A stretch of DNA of 64,000 nucleotides from Acetivibrio sp964564015 (lineage in GTDB: Bacteria > Bacillota > Clostridia > Acetivibrionales > Acetivibrionaceae). Shown in pieces: positions 28,884 through 37,158 of this stretch. A model generated the notes under the pieces. It had not been told where the DNA came from and ran no database searches. It was given only the letters and a program-made list of their open reading frames with translations. The position numbers and the translations under genes were made by a program. Numbering within the stretch: the first letter of the stretch is position 1; each line of letters begins with the position of its first letter. The DNA is taken from positions 1 to 64,000 of the forward strand of contig CAZLZR010000006.1 of assembly GCA_964564015.1 (NCBI GenBank), in the 5' to 3' direction.

Positions 28884-29309
28884 CTAATTAATCTGTTTTC
28901 CACATATTGGACAAAAGGAATATTCATTTTTTAATTGTGCTCCGCAGTAAGGACAATAATTTGCCCCACTTTCTATAGATTGCTGAGTACTTCCTATTTC
29001 TTCATCCTCATCATTTCTTCCTTTTATCCAACTATCAATTGGGTCTCCCTCTTCCTGGGAGTCTGTAATATCATAAATCGAGTACCTGTCCTTACCTGTT
29101 GCATTTTGGAAATTATATACTGCCTGAATCACACCCATAATGACAAAAATAATTCCGAACAAAGGAAAAATCGTACCAATTATACCAAAAGGTGAACCTG
29201 ATGTTATAGAAAACGCCATAATTGTCCAGAACACTCCAAAAATTATTGCAAAAATCGATCCCAAAAAGGTCATACCCGCCGGCCCACGTCCAGGTTTTAT
29301 ACTTTTCAT
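28884..29309 (-). CDS. membrane protein with C-terminal zinc ribbon
   Basis: Two transmembrane helices fill about residues 15-60. A short acidic stretch (NDEDEEIG) follows, and the protein ends with a zinc ribbon of two CxxC pairs, CPYCGAQL and CPICGKQ. Length is 141 aa from the ATG at 29309. A GTG nine bases upstream overlaps the Shine-Dalgarno site. The function is unknown. Confidence 0.75.
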   Translation of the reverse strand: MKSIKPGRGPAGMTFLGSIFAIIFGVFWTIMAFSITSGSPFGIIGTIFPLFGIIFVIMGVIQAVYNFQNATGKDRYSIYDITDSQEEGDPIDSWIKGRNDEDEEIGSTQQSIESGANYCPYCGAQLKNEYSFCPICGKQIN

Positions 29310-29399
29310 ATTAAACACCCCTCAAAATAAAGTTTTCATTAAGATAATTATACGTAAATTTACAAATTTTTAGTATCCTATAAACTGCAATTCTTGTTA

Positions 29400-30974
29400 C
29401 TACACAGCAGAGCGTTTTACTGTTTTATTTACTCCCTGCTTTACAACGTTGGCTACACTTCCAATAAGCATACAAAAATAATCAATTCCTAAAACAGCAC
29501 AAACAATTATAACCGGAAAAAAATTTGAAAAATACCGCCTGTTGGCCTCCCAAGCAAGCAGAAAAATAAATATCCCAAACACTCCTAACAACGGAGCTAA
29601 ACCTGTGTATTTTGCCGGCTTTCCCCCTTTTGAAGTCAGGCTTTCTTTCTTTCTTGGGTTGTTTATTGCACCAAATATATATTGCAGGGCAGGAAAGACC
29701 ATAAAAATCATTAGTGAAAATTGAACTGCTTCACAGATATGCCTGTATAAATCATACTTTTCGCCATCTGGTATGACAAATTTGTGTAGGAAATTTCTAT
29801 CTTGCCTGTCTGACAGAAAATCATCAAGACCAAGAGTTCCATCTCCAAAATTCTTTACGCCTTTCTTTGTCAAAAAATCAAACATGCCATCAGGCCCATA
29901 ATCCGCAATACGTTTTTTAATTTCTTCAATATTAGCTTTTTTACGCTCATCAGGGTCTGCGAATGATCTGGTAAAGTTGTAATCATCAGGATTATATCCT
30001 CCTGTACCTTTTAGTCCCATCATCATCCAATGGGTGTAAGGATCATTTTGTTGCCTTGCCTGCTCCTTATCCAAATGGTAGGTATATATATACCCATTGA
30101 AAGCGGCAAAACAAATGAAAATAATAACATAAATTCCTGTGATTGCGAAAACGCACTTTTTCCAATTTACATTAAATATCATGTCTATAGTAACAGCAAT
30201 AACCATTACAACCACTGTAAACTTCACTTGCATTCCTATAGACGCTACAACACCCATCAATAAGACTATAAGACACTGCTTTTTCAGGTCGGAAGCGTCT
30301 TTCCATATAAGATAAAGATAATAAAACAGTACCGGAAAAAGCATTGACAGTGCATCGGTATAAAAGACCGGTGCAATAAAATAAAAGGGTAGGCTGACAG
30401 CAAACAGCAATAAGGAAAATACAGCCTGCTTGATACCTAAAAGTCGTTTACAGGTCAGGAATACCACAAACATCATAGAAACTGACAAGATTGAATTCAG
30501 AAACATACCTGCATTGAAAAAGTCTTTGATGCCAAAGAGAGATGCAACTTTAAAAAAGAAATATAAAAATCCCATTGAGCCCAAATTATTAGGAAAGTAA
30601 TAATAGTAATCGTAGTACTTTGAAAAACTTCCTGTCTGCACCCAATCAATTGCTCCCTGATATACTGATTCCATATCAAAGTCCGGTTTGAATCTAAGCA
30701 GTAATCCAAAGGATACCTGAAGTACCATCATAACAGCTAAAAACGTTACCAATATCGGCTTATAATTCTTACATAAAAAAGCTTCATGCTTCGCAAACAC
30801 TTTATAGATAAGGGTAAGCAAGAAAACAGTTATTAAAATACAAACCGATAAAGTCAGCCTTTTATAGTTGTGCTCTGAATTTTTAAGTAGAATATTTGTA
30901 AGAAGATAAGAAAAACATACTGCAAAGAAAGCATAAAATATAAAAGCAAGAAAATCTTTTATTCTATTTGTCAT
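29400..30974 (-). CDS. multi-spanning GT-C type glycosyltransferase
   Basis: This 524-residue protein has about eleven transmembrane helices. The first extracytoplasmic loop contains FKPDFDMESVYQGA, whose acidic residues fit the catalytic DxD/DE motif of lipid-linked-sugar GT-C enzymes (GT39/ArnT-like). Later there is a large soluble loop with TGGYNPDDYNF. The acceptor is unknown. The ATG at 30974 has GGGGGAT upstream. It lies close to a MAF/MptE-like gene, so both may serve surface glycosylation. Confidence 0.7.
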   Translation of the reverse strand: MTNRIKDFLAFIFYAFFAVCFSYLLTNILLKNSEHNYKRLTLSVCILITVFLLTLIYKVFAKHEAFLCKNYKPILVTFLAVMMVLQVSFGLLLRFKPDFDMESVYQGAIDWVQTGSFSKYYDYYYYFPNNLGSMGFLYFFFKVASLFGIKDFFNAGMFLNSILSVSMMFVVFLTCKRLLGIKQAVFSLLLFAVSLPFYFIAPVFYTDALSMLFPVLFYYLYLIWKDASDLKKQCLIVLLMGVVASIGMQVKFTVVVMVIAVTIDMIFNVNWKKCVFAITGIYVIIFICFAAFNGYIYTYHLDKEQARQQNDPYTHWMMMGLKGTGGYNPDDYNFTRSFADPDERKKANIEEIKKRIADYGPDGMFDFLTKKGVKNFGDGTLGLDDFLSDRQDRNFLHKFVIPDGEKYDLYRHICEAVQFSLMIFMVFPALQYIFGAINNPRKKESLTSKGGKPAKYTGLAPLLGVFGIFIFLLAWEANRRYFSNFFPVIIVCAVLGIDYFCMLIGSVANVVKQGVNKTVKRSAV

Positions 30975-31115
30975 TATGATCCCCCATTGCACCAAAACCT
31001 AATTTTTGTATCCAAGAGAATATATAATTATAAGTTCACATTTAAATTTTAGCATAATGTTAATTGTCTGTCAAAATCTGCTTGTTTTAATGGGCGTATA
31101 AAAACTACAATTCAT

Positions 31116-33008
31116 TTATTGCCGTCCAAAACCGGAACTCAGGATATTCTTTTCAGACTCACTAATAAAAGCTTTAATTTTTGAAAGGCTCTCACCTAAA
31201 ATACGGTTCTGCCCAATAATTGCATTTGTAAACACGGCCTTTATATCCCTATAATCCGTCAATGCCTTTGTTGCCCTGTCCACCTCGGCTTTAATCAGAT
31301 AAAAATCAATTTCTATCAAGTTTCTCAATAAAGATGCATAAATAGGTGAATCAACAACCTTCCCGGAGATATCATTTATTGAGTTGAGCACTCTTTCGTA
31401 TTCGCGGCTATTCTTTTTGGGATCACAACCATCATTCTCCACCAATTTTACCAGTTCAAGCTGCTTTTTTGAAAGTGTCTCAAGCTTGTCTACCTCTCCC
31501 AACACATATCTTAAATAAGATTGAAGGTCATCATTAATTGTGTCTTTAAATCTGCCTTCTCTGTAAATCTCTTTGATACGTTCTTCAATATCCTGCTGTT
31601 TAAATTTATAAGTCTCCATTACAGCGGCAAGACTTTCATTTCTGGAAAACTCTATATTCAGGCCACCCTCCGTTGCATTAATAATTTCCACCTTGCCGGC
31701 CAACTTTTCAAAGTACCCCTCAAACCAGTTTCTCATGGCAAGATAAGCAGGTATTGTATATACAGCATTGCCATAAATATCTTCAGCCGGCACATACATG
31801 CCTTTATTTTCACCTGTCGAACTTATAACCGCACCCGGTTCCTGATTTGCATAATTGCTTCCATAAGTGAACGCCAGATCTTGTCCAACCAATATTATGG
31901 GGTCGCATCCCATTTTATTAAGCATATCAAAACATGTATTTGCAACTGAAGGACCGCTTAAAAAAAAGTCCGATTTAATTTTTGAAAACCGTAAAAACTC
32001 GTTGGTATACAAGTCCACGTGGTAATTCATAAGAAACTTTGGGCCTTCATATTTCTTCAATGAGTTGGTAGACACCTGATTTGAATACAAAAAATATATT
32101 CCTTTATTTGAAACACTTTCATGTATCTTCCCCTCAGCTTCATTAGCATCTATACCCATCATAAAATGAGGCGTCACTCCAAAATCCTGAAGGACAGTAA
32201 CAGCTGTACCGGCAGCCATAATGACACACTTCTGCCCAAGTTCTTTTAACAGATGAACATTTTTCTTAAGGGAAGGTCCTGCCGACACAAGAATTCCGGG
32301 CACTCCCTTAAACTTGCCGATTAGTTGGCCGGCATCGGAAGCCCCACTTATAAAACTAAGATTTTTTATATTGTTATGAATCCACAACTCACCAAATTTC
32401 CTTCTGGTGGCAATATCAACGGTAAAGCTTTGAGCCATTTTTACAAATTTGTCTCTCAAATCATCCCACATTTTAGGAAACAACTCGGCATATACCTCAA
32501 AAGGCTCAAATTGTATAGCGCCCTCCCCCGTATCCCAGAAGAAAGTGTTGATCTTATTAAGAATCGTGTCATAGTCTTCATCTACCATAATCTCAGACTT
32601 TTCAATCAAAAAATCAAGATTTCTAACGCAAAGTATCTGATAAAACAGCTCAATATTAGGTTCTATTATCAATATTCTTTTACTGCCAAAACTTGTTATC
32701 AAGACTTCAAGATGAAATGCCATTCCTATTCCAAATACAATATCAATTTTATTGCCGGGATCCACATATCTGTCAATCCATGCATAAGCCTCGCTTATGG
32801 GGTCTTCATGGTCGCAAAGCACAAAATCCCTTCCGCCGGATCTGACCATAATATTGATAACTAAATCCTCATGATTTGCGAGAAGAATACGTTCCACAGA
32901 TTTATCCTTTGGAACGTAAGAACCTTTAAGGTAACTGTTCAATTTTGAATAGAGCTCTGGTTGGTGCTTTTTTAGCAGTCTTAAGTTTTTTTCGAAAACT
33001 TCATTCAT
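31116..33008 (-). CDS. MAF/MptE-like protein (DUF115), motility-associated glycosyltransferase family
   Basis: This 630-residue protein has the central DUF115 domain (about 205-400): GVPGILVSAGPSLKKNVHLL, MAAGTAVTVL and MGIDANEAEGK. The family includes proteins that attach nonulosonic acids to flagellin and archaeal 6-hydroxymethylpterin pyrophosphokinase. The surrounding regions are helical and the protein has no membrane segments. No flagellin gene is in the window. The start has a weak Shine-Dalgarno. Confidence 0.75.
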   Translation of the reverse strand: MNEVFEKNLRLLKKHQPELYSKLNSYLKGSYVPKDKSVERILLANHEDLVINIMVRSGGRDFVLCDHEDPISEAYAWIDRYVDPGNKIDIVFGIGMAFHLEVLITSFGSKRILIIEPNIELFYQILCVRNLDFLIEKSEIMVDEDYDTILNKINTFFWDTGEGAIQFEPFEVYAELFPKMWDDLRDKFVKMAQSFTVDIATRRKFGELWIHNNIKNLSFISGASDAGQLIGKFKGVPGILVSAGPSLKKNVHLLKELGQKCVIMAAGTAVTVLQDFGVTPHFMMGIDANEAEGKIHESVSNKGIYFLYSNQVSTNSLKKYEGPKFLMNYHVDLYTNEFLRFSKIKSDFFLSGPSVANTCFDMLNKMGCDPIILVGQDLAFTYGSNYANQEPGAVISSTGENKGMYVPAEDIYGNAVYTIPAYLAMRNWFEGYFEKLAGKVEIINATEGGLNIEFSRNESLAAVMETYKFKQQDIEERIKEIYREGRFKDTINDDLQSYLRYVLGEVDKLETLSKKQLELVKLVENDGCDPKKNSREYERVLNSINDISGKVVDSPIYASLLRNLIEIDFYLIKAEVDRATKALTDYRDIKAVFTNAIIGQNRILGESLSKIKAFISESEKNILSSGFGRQ

Positions 33009-33040
33009 CTTTTGAAATCACTCATTTCACCGTAACTATT

Positions 33041-33496
33041 CTATTTGTCTTTGAGCAATTTATGCAGCTCATCCATAAAAGTATTTATATCTTTAAATTG
33101 CCTGTACACAGAGGCAAATCTGACATAGGATACCTCATCCATACCTTTAAGTCTTTCCATAACCATTTCACCTATAACCTGAGAAGTAACCTCCCTTTGA
33201 AGAGAGTTATGGAGCTGTGTTTCAACACCATCCACAAGCAGCTCGAGGTCGTTAATAGAGACAGGCCTTTTCTCACAAGCTCTGAGAAGACCGTTTAACA
33301 GTTTGTCCCTGTCAAAAGGCTCTCTGGTTTTATCCTTCTTGATAACCATTAAGGGTAAGCTCTCTACCTTCTCATATGTTGTAAACCTTCTGAGGCACTT
33401 AGAACACTCTCTTCGCCTTCTGATAGCGGATGCCTCATCAGTCGGTCTCGAGTCAATAACCTTGTCTTCAACAAAACCGCAATACGGACATTTCAT
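33041..33496 (-). CDS. nrdR: transcriptional repressor NrdR
   Basis: It represses ribonucleotide reductase genes in response to ATP/dATP. The zinc ribbon MKCPYCGFVEDKVIDSR ... RRRRECSKC sits at the N-terminus and an ATP-cone follows (LMVIKKDKTREPFDRDKLLNG). Length is 151 aa. The ATG at 33496 is supported by GGAGG 6 bases upstream. A frame to 33538 adds 14 extra residues. Confidence 0.96.
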   Translation of the reverse strand: MKCPYCGFVEDKVIDSRPTDEASAIRRRRECSKCLRRFTTYEKVESLPLMVIKKDKTREPFDRDKLLNGLLRACEKRPVSINDLELLVDGVETQLHNSLQREVTSQVIGEMVMERLKGMDEVSYVRFASVYRQFKDINTFMDELHKLLKDK

Positions 33497-33594
33497 ATTG
33501 TACCTCCACTTCCCGGTACTTGCTCCGGAATTCATCATATACTATTCTTTTAAAAAAGCTATGTTCGTACATCAAAGACTTATTGCATAAGTGT

Positions 33595-33600
33595 TATAAT
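33595..33600 (+). promoter_or_regulatory. possible -10 element beside a palindrome
   Basis: TATAAT at 33595-33600 follows the palindrome ACTTAT-TGC-ATAAGT (33578-33592) by two bases, 29 bases before the small ORF at 33629. No good -35 is present, so a regulator may be needed. The palindrome could be its operator. Confidence 0.3.
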
Positions 33601-33628
33601 ACACTTTTATTGAGAAGATATAGTTCAA

Positions 33629-33706
33629 ATGTTTATCGCAACGGGACTATCTGCTTTGATTTCAGCATTTGTTGCGATACTTACTTTCGTTTATATTATA
33701 ATATAA
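33629..33706 (+). CDS. possible 25-residue hydrophobic peptide
   Basis: The plus strand reads ATG to TAA as MFIATGLSALISAFVAILTF plus VYIII, a single hydrophobic helix. GAGAAG about 12 bases upstream is a weak ribosome-binding site. The size and composition resemble type I toxin or holin-like peptides, but no antitoxin RNA is evident. The same bases contain an inverted repeat TATCGCAAC / GTTGCGATA, which could have another role. Confidence 0.3.
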   Translation: MFIATGLSALISAFVAILTFVYIII

Positions 33707-33755
33707 TTTTTATAAATATAAAACAAGCTTTCTGAAGCAATATTTCATCTATTTC

Positions 33756-34016
33756 TTATTCAAAATGTCTTTTTGCATTTCGTTCATCAAATTCTACCAG
33801 TATTATATCTTCGCCTATTTTCTTGATTTTGCTCCAAGGTATAACATAATCACCATCCTTACCAAATAATCCAAAAAATCTTCCCTCCCCCGGAATAACA
33901 ATTGCATCTAATCTCCCAGTCTCAAGATTGATTTCCACATCACAAACAAACCCAAGCCTTCTTCCATCCGAAATATTTATAACTTCCTTTTGCCTGAAAT
34001 CCGATGTTCTATTCAT
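33756..34016 (-). CDS. PRC-barrel protein, YlmC/YmxH family
   Basis: This 86-residue protein contains a PRC-barrel (VINISDGRRLGFVCDVEINL, RLDAIVIPG, IPWSKIKKIGEDIILV). YlmC/YmxH proteins lie near sporulation sigma genes in clostridia and bacilli; their role is not clear. The ATG at 34016 has GAGGTG upstream. The long upstream frame to 34133 overlaps the sigG terminator and is not coding. Confidence 0.85.
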   Translation of the reverse strand: MNRTSDFRQKEVINISDGRRLGFVCDVEINLETGRLDAIVIPGEGRFFGLFGKDGDYVIPWSKIKKIGEDIILVEFDERNAKRHFE

Positions 34017-34116
34017 AAACAGCACCTCAAATTTTGCGATTGTCTTATTCTTATTTAGATAACGAACACTAAAGTCGAATCTACATATAGTATATGAAAT
34101 TTCTGCCATCCATATG

Positions 34117-34179
34117 AAAAAACCAGGTATCAACTGTTTAATGGATCTTCCTTTAAATCAGTTGTTTCCCTGGTTTTTT
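34117..34179 (-). terminator. terminator of sigG
   Basis: A long hairpin: AAAAAACCAGG pairs with CCTGGTTTTTT and inner AACTG with CAGTT. A T run follows on the minus strand. It lies about 30 bases past the sigG stop. Confidence 0.85.
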
Positions 34180-34210
34180 CCTGAAGTAGTGTAAGGTATA
34201 TTTACACATG

Positions 34211-34984
34211 CTAAATATACTTCCTCATATGCATAAGCGCTGTTTTTTCAAGTCTTGAAACCTGTGCCTGTGAGATTCCTATTTCTTCAGCCACTTCCAT
34301 TTGTGTTCTCCCATCAAAAAACCTCAAATTGAGTATGAGTTTTTCTCTGTCATTGAGTTTACGCATAGCTTCATTTAATGCAATACCTTCCAACCAGTTT
34401 TCATCATGATTTTTTTCATCCTTAACCTGATCCATAACATATATTGCATCACCACCATCATGATAAACCGATTCAAACAAAGATATGGGATCCTGTATTG
34501 CATCTAGAGCAAATACAATATCTTCCTTAGGAATTCCTAACTCCTTTGAAATATCATCAACAGTCGGCTCCTTCGAATTTTTGTTTGTTAACCGCTCTTT
34601 TGCCTGGAGGGCCTTGTACGCAATATCCCTCAATGACCGGCTGACACGTATTGAATTATTGTCACGAAGATATCTTCGAATCTCACCGATAATCATAGGA
34701 ACTGCATAGGTAGAAAACTTAACATTTTGTGTTACATCAAAGTTATCTATTGCTTTTATAAGGCCTATACAACCAACCTGAAAAAGGTCGTCCACATATT
34801 CTCCTCTGTTGTTAAACCTTTGTATAACACTAAGTACAAGTCTTAAATTACCTCGTATAAATTCCTCTCTAGCTGTTGTGTCACCTTTGTGCATCCGCTC
34901 AAAGAGAACTTTCTTCTGGTCGTTAGACAAAACTGGTAATTTTGATGTGTTCACACCGCATATTTCAACTTTATTGATTAGCAT
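34211..34984 (-). CDS. sigG: sporulation sigma factor SigG
   Basis: This is the late forespore sigma factor. It has sigma-70 regions 2 (NLRLVLSVIQRFNNRGEYVD, DLFQVGCIGLIKAID, FSTYAVPMIIGEIRRYLRD), 3 and 4 (MEVAEEIGISQAQVSRLEK). The N-terminus MLINKVEICGVNTSKLPVL is the conserved SigG anti-sigma-binding stretch. Length is 257 aa. GGGAGG precedes the ATG. It is downstream of sigE, with 162 bases between that contain a candidate forespore promoter. Confidence 0.95.
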   Translation of the reverse strand: MLINKVEICGVNTSKLPVLSNDQKKVLFERMHKGDTTAREEFIRGNLRLVLSVIQRFNNRGEYVDDLFQVGCIGLIKAIDNFDVTQNVKFSTYAVPMIIGEIRRYLRDNNSIRVSRSLRDIAYKALQAKERLTNKNSKEPTVDDISKELGIPKEDIVFALDAIQDPISLFESVYHDGGDAIYVMDQVKDEKNHDENWLEGIALNEAMRKLNDREKLILNLRFFDGRTQMEVAEEIGISQAQVSRLEKTALMHMRKYI

Positions 34985-35020
34985 AGAAAAACCTCCCGGC
35001 AGTAAATTGAAGTCAGTATC

Positions 35021-35048
35021 ATTATTGCCATGGAGGTCATTTTTATAC
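35021..35048 (-). promoter_or_regulatory. candidate SigF/SigG-type promoter of sigG
   Basis: On the minus strand GTATA (35044-35048) and GGCAATAAT (35021-35029) are 14 bases apart. The second element fits the sigma-F -10 pattern GGNNANANT and the first fits its -35. The spacer is one base shorter than usual. It lies in the sigE-sigG gap, where a forespore promoter for sigG is expected. Confidence 0.4.
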
Positions 35049-35146
35049 TGTAAAAAAGGTCACAAAATTTTCACAAAACTCCTTGACAAGGTTCTTAATT
35101 ATTGCGAAAACTAGCCTCATTTTTTATTGTTAATTTATTACATTTA

Positions 35147-35881
35147 TTATATCATCCTACTTATTTCCTTTTTCAGTCTGCATATGATTTTTTTCTCCAA
35201 TCTTGATATATATGACTGGGAAATGCCGAGCATATCGGCAACTTCTTTCTGTGTTTTTTCCACTCCGCCATTTGAAAGGCCAAACCTTAACTCCATAATT
35301 TTCTTCTCTCTTAAGGAAAGCTTCTTCATTGCAGTATTAAGGAGCTCCTTATCCACCTCGTCTTCAATGCTTCTATGTATCAAATCATTCTCGGTACCTA
35401 AAATATCTGAAAGGAGCAATTCATTTCCATCCCAATCGATATTTAAAGGTTCATCAATGGAAATTTCAGTCTTCATCCTGTTGTTTCTCCTCAAATACAT
35501 AAGAATTTCATTCTCAATGCATCGTGAGGCATAGGTAGCAAGTTTGATGTTCTTGCTCGGATTGAAGGTATTTATAGCTTTTATCAATCCGATAGTGCCT
35601 ATCGAAACAAGGTCTTCCACTCCCACACCTGTATTTTCAAACTTACGGGCAATATATACTACCAATCGTAAGTTTCTTTCTATCAAAATCGTTTTTACCC
35701 CATAATCACTCTTTTCCAGCTTGTTTAACAAATAACTTTCCTCATCGTTGCTAAGGGGAGGAGGCAGGGCCTCACTACCTCCAATATAATGTACCGGAAA
35801 ATATCTATGTATCTTTAACTTCTCCAAAAGATTGATATACTTTATCCAGAAAAAAAGTCTTACCTTCCTAAAAAGAAACAT
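35147..35881 (-). CDS. sigE: sporulation sigma factor SigE
   Basis: This is the early mother-cell sigma factor, made as an inactive pro-protein that SpoIIGA cleaves. The basic, hydrophobic N-terminal pro-region MFLFRKVRLFFWIKYINLLE is present, then region 2 (NLRLVVYIARKFENTGVGVE, LATYASRCIENEILMYLRR) and region 4 (QKEVADMLGISQSYISRLEK). The ATG at 35881 has AAAGGAG 8 bases upstream. Length is 244 aa. It follows spoIIGA. Confidence 0.96.
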   Translation of the reverse strand: MFLFRKVRLFFWIKYINLLEKLKIHRYFPVHYIGGSEALPPPLSNDEESYLLNKLEKSDYGVKTILIERNLRLVVYIARKFENTGVGVEDLVSIGTIGLIKAINTFNPSKNIKLATYASRCIENEILMYLRRNNRMKTEISIDEPLNIDWDGNELLLSDILGTENDLIHRSIEDEVDKELLNTAMKKLSLREKKIMELRFGLSNGGVEKTQKEVADMLGISQSYISRLEKKIICRLKKEISRMI

Positions 35882-36002
35882 TATGCTTTCTCCTTTCAAT
35901 TGATATTATTGACTATATTGAACGCAATAAAGATTTTGCATCCCACTTCAATTTCTTTGATTCATTATCGTGAAAATTCAATTTGTCCTTGTAATATCAT
36001 TT

Positions 36003-36899
36003 TCACACCAATTCCGGACCTAGAAGAGCATTATAGTTCTCACTTTTAGAAAGCGCCCTGTTATATATACCGATAATCACGTCAGTTACCCCCTTTTTGT
36101 CTGATTTATCTCCAACCTCTATATAATCCGGCTTAAATCCAATCAGCATTCCATTCTCCTTTCCAAGGGATGTGAATGGAATAAGCCTGAACCTTGAAAA
36201 CCAGTTGGAATCCGAAACAATTTTGGTTACACAAACCAAATCATTCTCTCTTGATTCTTCAAATATGTTCTGTATCTCAACAGGTAAAATACTTTTTATT
36301 GCCTTGAATTCAACAACTACTACCGGCACTTGGGTCAGTGGATCATACAGTGCGTTACCTGTATCCACCAATGCCGGCAGATCTATTATCCCGTTTTCAA
36401 ATGCAATCTTAAGGGGAATCAAAAGCCTGTCTTTTACAAGCTTATGCTGTATGATATCCCAGAATATTTTAACTATAATTCCCGCCGTTATAACTCCTAA
36501 AACCATCACTGTCCACTTCGAATTCCAATATACATAGAAGAATCCGTTTCTTACGAATCCTCCGCTCTGGTTAAAATACAGGAAGGCAAAACCCGCTCCG
36601 GCAAAAATAAAGGTGGAGATATAAAAGCTTGCAAGGGTTCGGAAAAATGCAACAAACCTCTCAAAGGAAAAGGAAATCGCCACAATAGCAAAGGAAAGGG
36701 CTATTTTTGCAAGTGTGGTATAATACCCCTTTAGGTTGGGAAAAATTATAAGGAAAGCAACATAAAGCGCACCTACAGTGGCACCTATAAAAAGCTTCAG
36801 ATGAGATATTTTGTTTTTAGAAAACTTAGCTGTCATAAGCAAAATCAAATAGTTCATCACTATATTTTCCAATATCAGTATATCGATAAATATCTCCAC
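36003..36899 (-). CDS. spoIIGA: SigE-processing peptidase SpoIIGA
   Basis: It is the membrane aspartic protease that processes pro-SigE. The N-terminal half has five transmembrane helices. The C-terminal half carries the active-site Asp179 in LVDTGNALYDP and a dimeric retropepsin-like fold. Length is 298 aa. It is the first gene of spoIIGA-sigE-sigG. Confidence 0.95.
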   Translation of the reverse strand: MEIFIDILILENIVMNYLILLMTAKFSKNKISHLKLFIGATVGALYVAFLIIFPNLKGYYTTLAKIALSFAIVAISFSFERFVAFFRTLASFYISTFIFAGAGFAFLYFNQSGGFVRNGFFYVYWNSKWTVMVLGVITAGIIVKIFWDIIQHKLVKDRLLIPLKIAFENGIIDLPALVDTGNALYDPLTQVPVVVVEFKAIKSILPVEIQNIFEESRENDLVCVTKIVSDSNWFSRFRLIPFTSLGKENGMLIGFKPDYIEVGDKSDKKGVTDVIIGIYNRALSKSENYNALLGPELV

Positions 36900-37012
36900 T
36901 TTTTTACCCCCTTATTCTTTCTCTTTGCTATACCTTGACCCATATTACATAACACTTAAACTAAATGCATACCTTATTAACATATATGCATAAGCATGTA
37001 TATTTATTATTA

Positions 37013-37045
37013 ATTATACAAATTAATTTACATATAATTTGTCAA
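37013..37045 (-). promoter_or_regulatory. Spo0A-type promoter of spoIIGA with a 21-bp spacer
   Basis: On the minus strand TTGACA (37040-37045) and TATAAT (37013-37018) are both consensus but are 21 bases apart, too far for plain sigma-A. The B. subtilis spoIIG promoter has the same oddity (22 bp) and needs Spo0A. Spo0A-box-like TTTGTCAAA lies over the -35 (37038-37046, on the plus strand) and again at 37071-37079 (minus strand). Confidence 0.6.
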
Positions 37046-37095
37046 ACCTGCCTGTAGAAAAAAATTTTTGTTTGACAAAAAAGCAAAACGAAAAA

Positions 37096-37127
37096 AGCCC
37101 TAAAGCATATTATTATACTTTAGAGCT
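37096..37127 (-). terminator. terminator of ftsZ
   Basis: Stem AGCTCTAAAG / CTTTAGGGCT with a 12-base loop, followed on the minus strand by TTTTTTCG. It lies 32 bases past the ftsZ stop and separates ftsZ from spoIIGA. Confidence 0.85.
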
Positions 37128-37158
37128 TCTTACTATAAAAACCTAAGGGTATTATAAC

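Noticed and set aside
31116..33008. Flagellar locus
   Set aside because: Only the MAF-like protein and a PilZ protein hint at motility. No flagellar structural gene is in the window.
33632..33679. Inverted repeat TATCGCAAC / GTTGCGATA as a terminator of ylmC
   Set aside because: No T run follows on the minus strand, and the inner sequence is also coding for the small peptide. It was not called a terminator.
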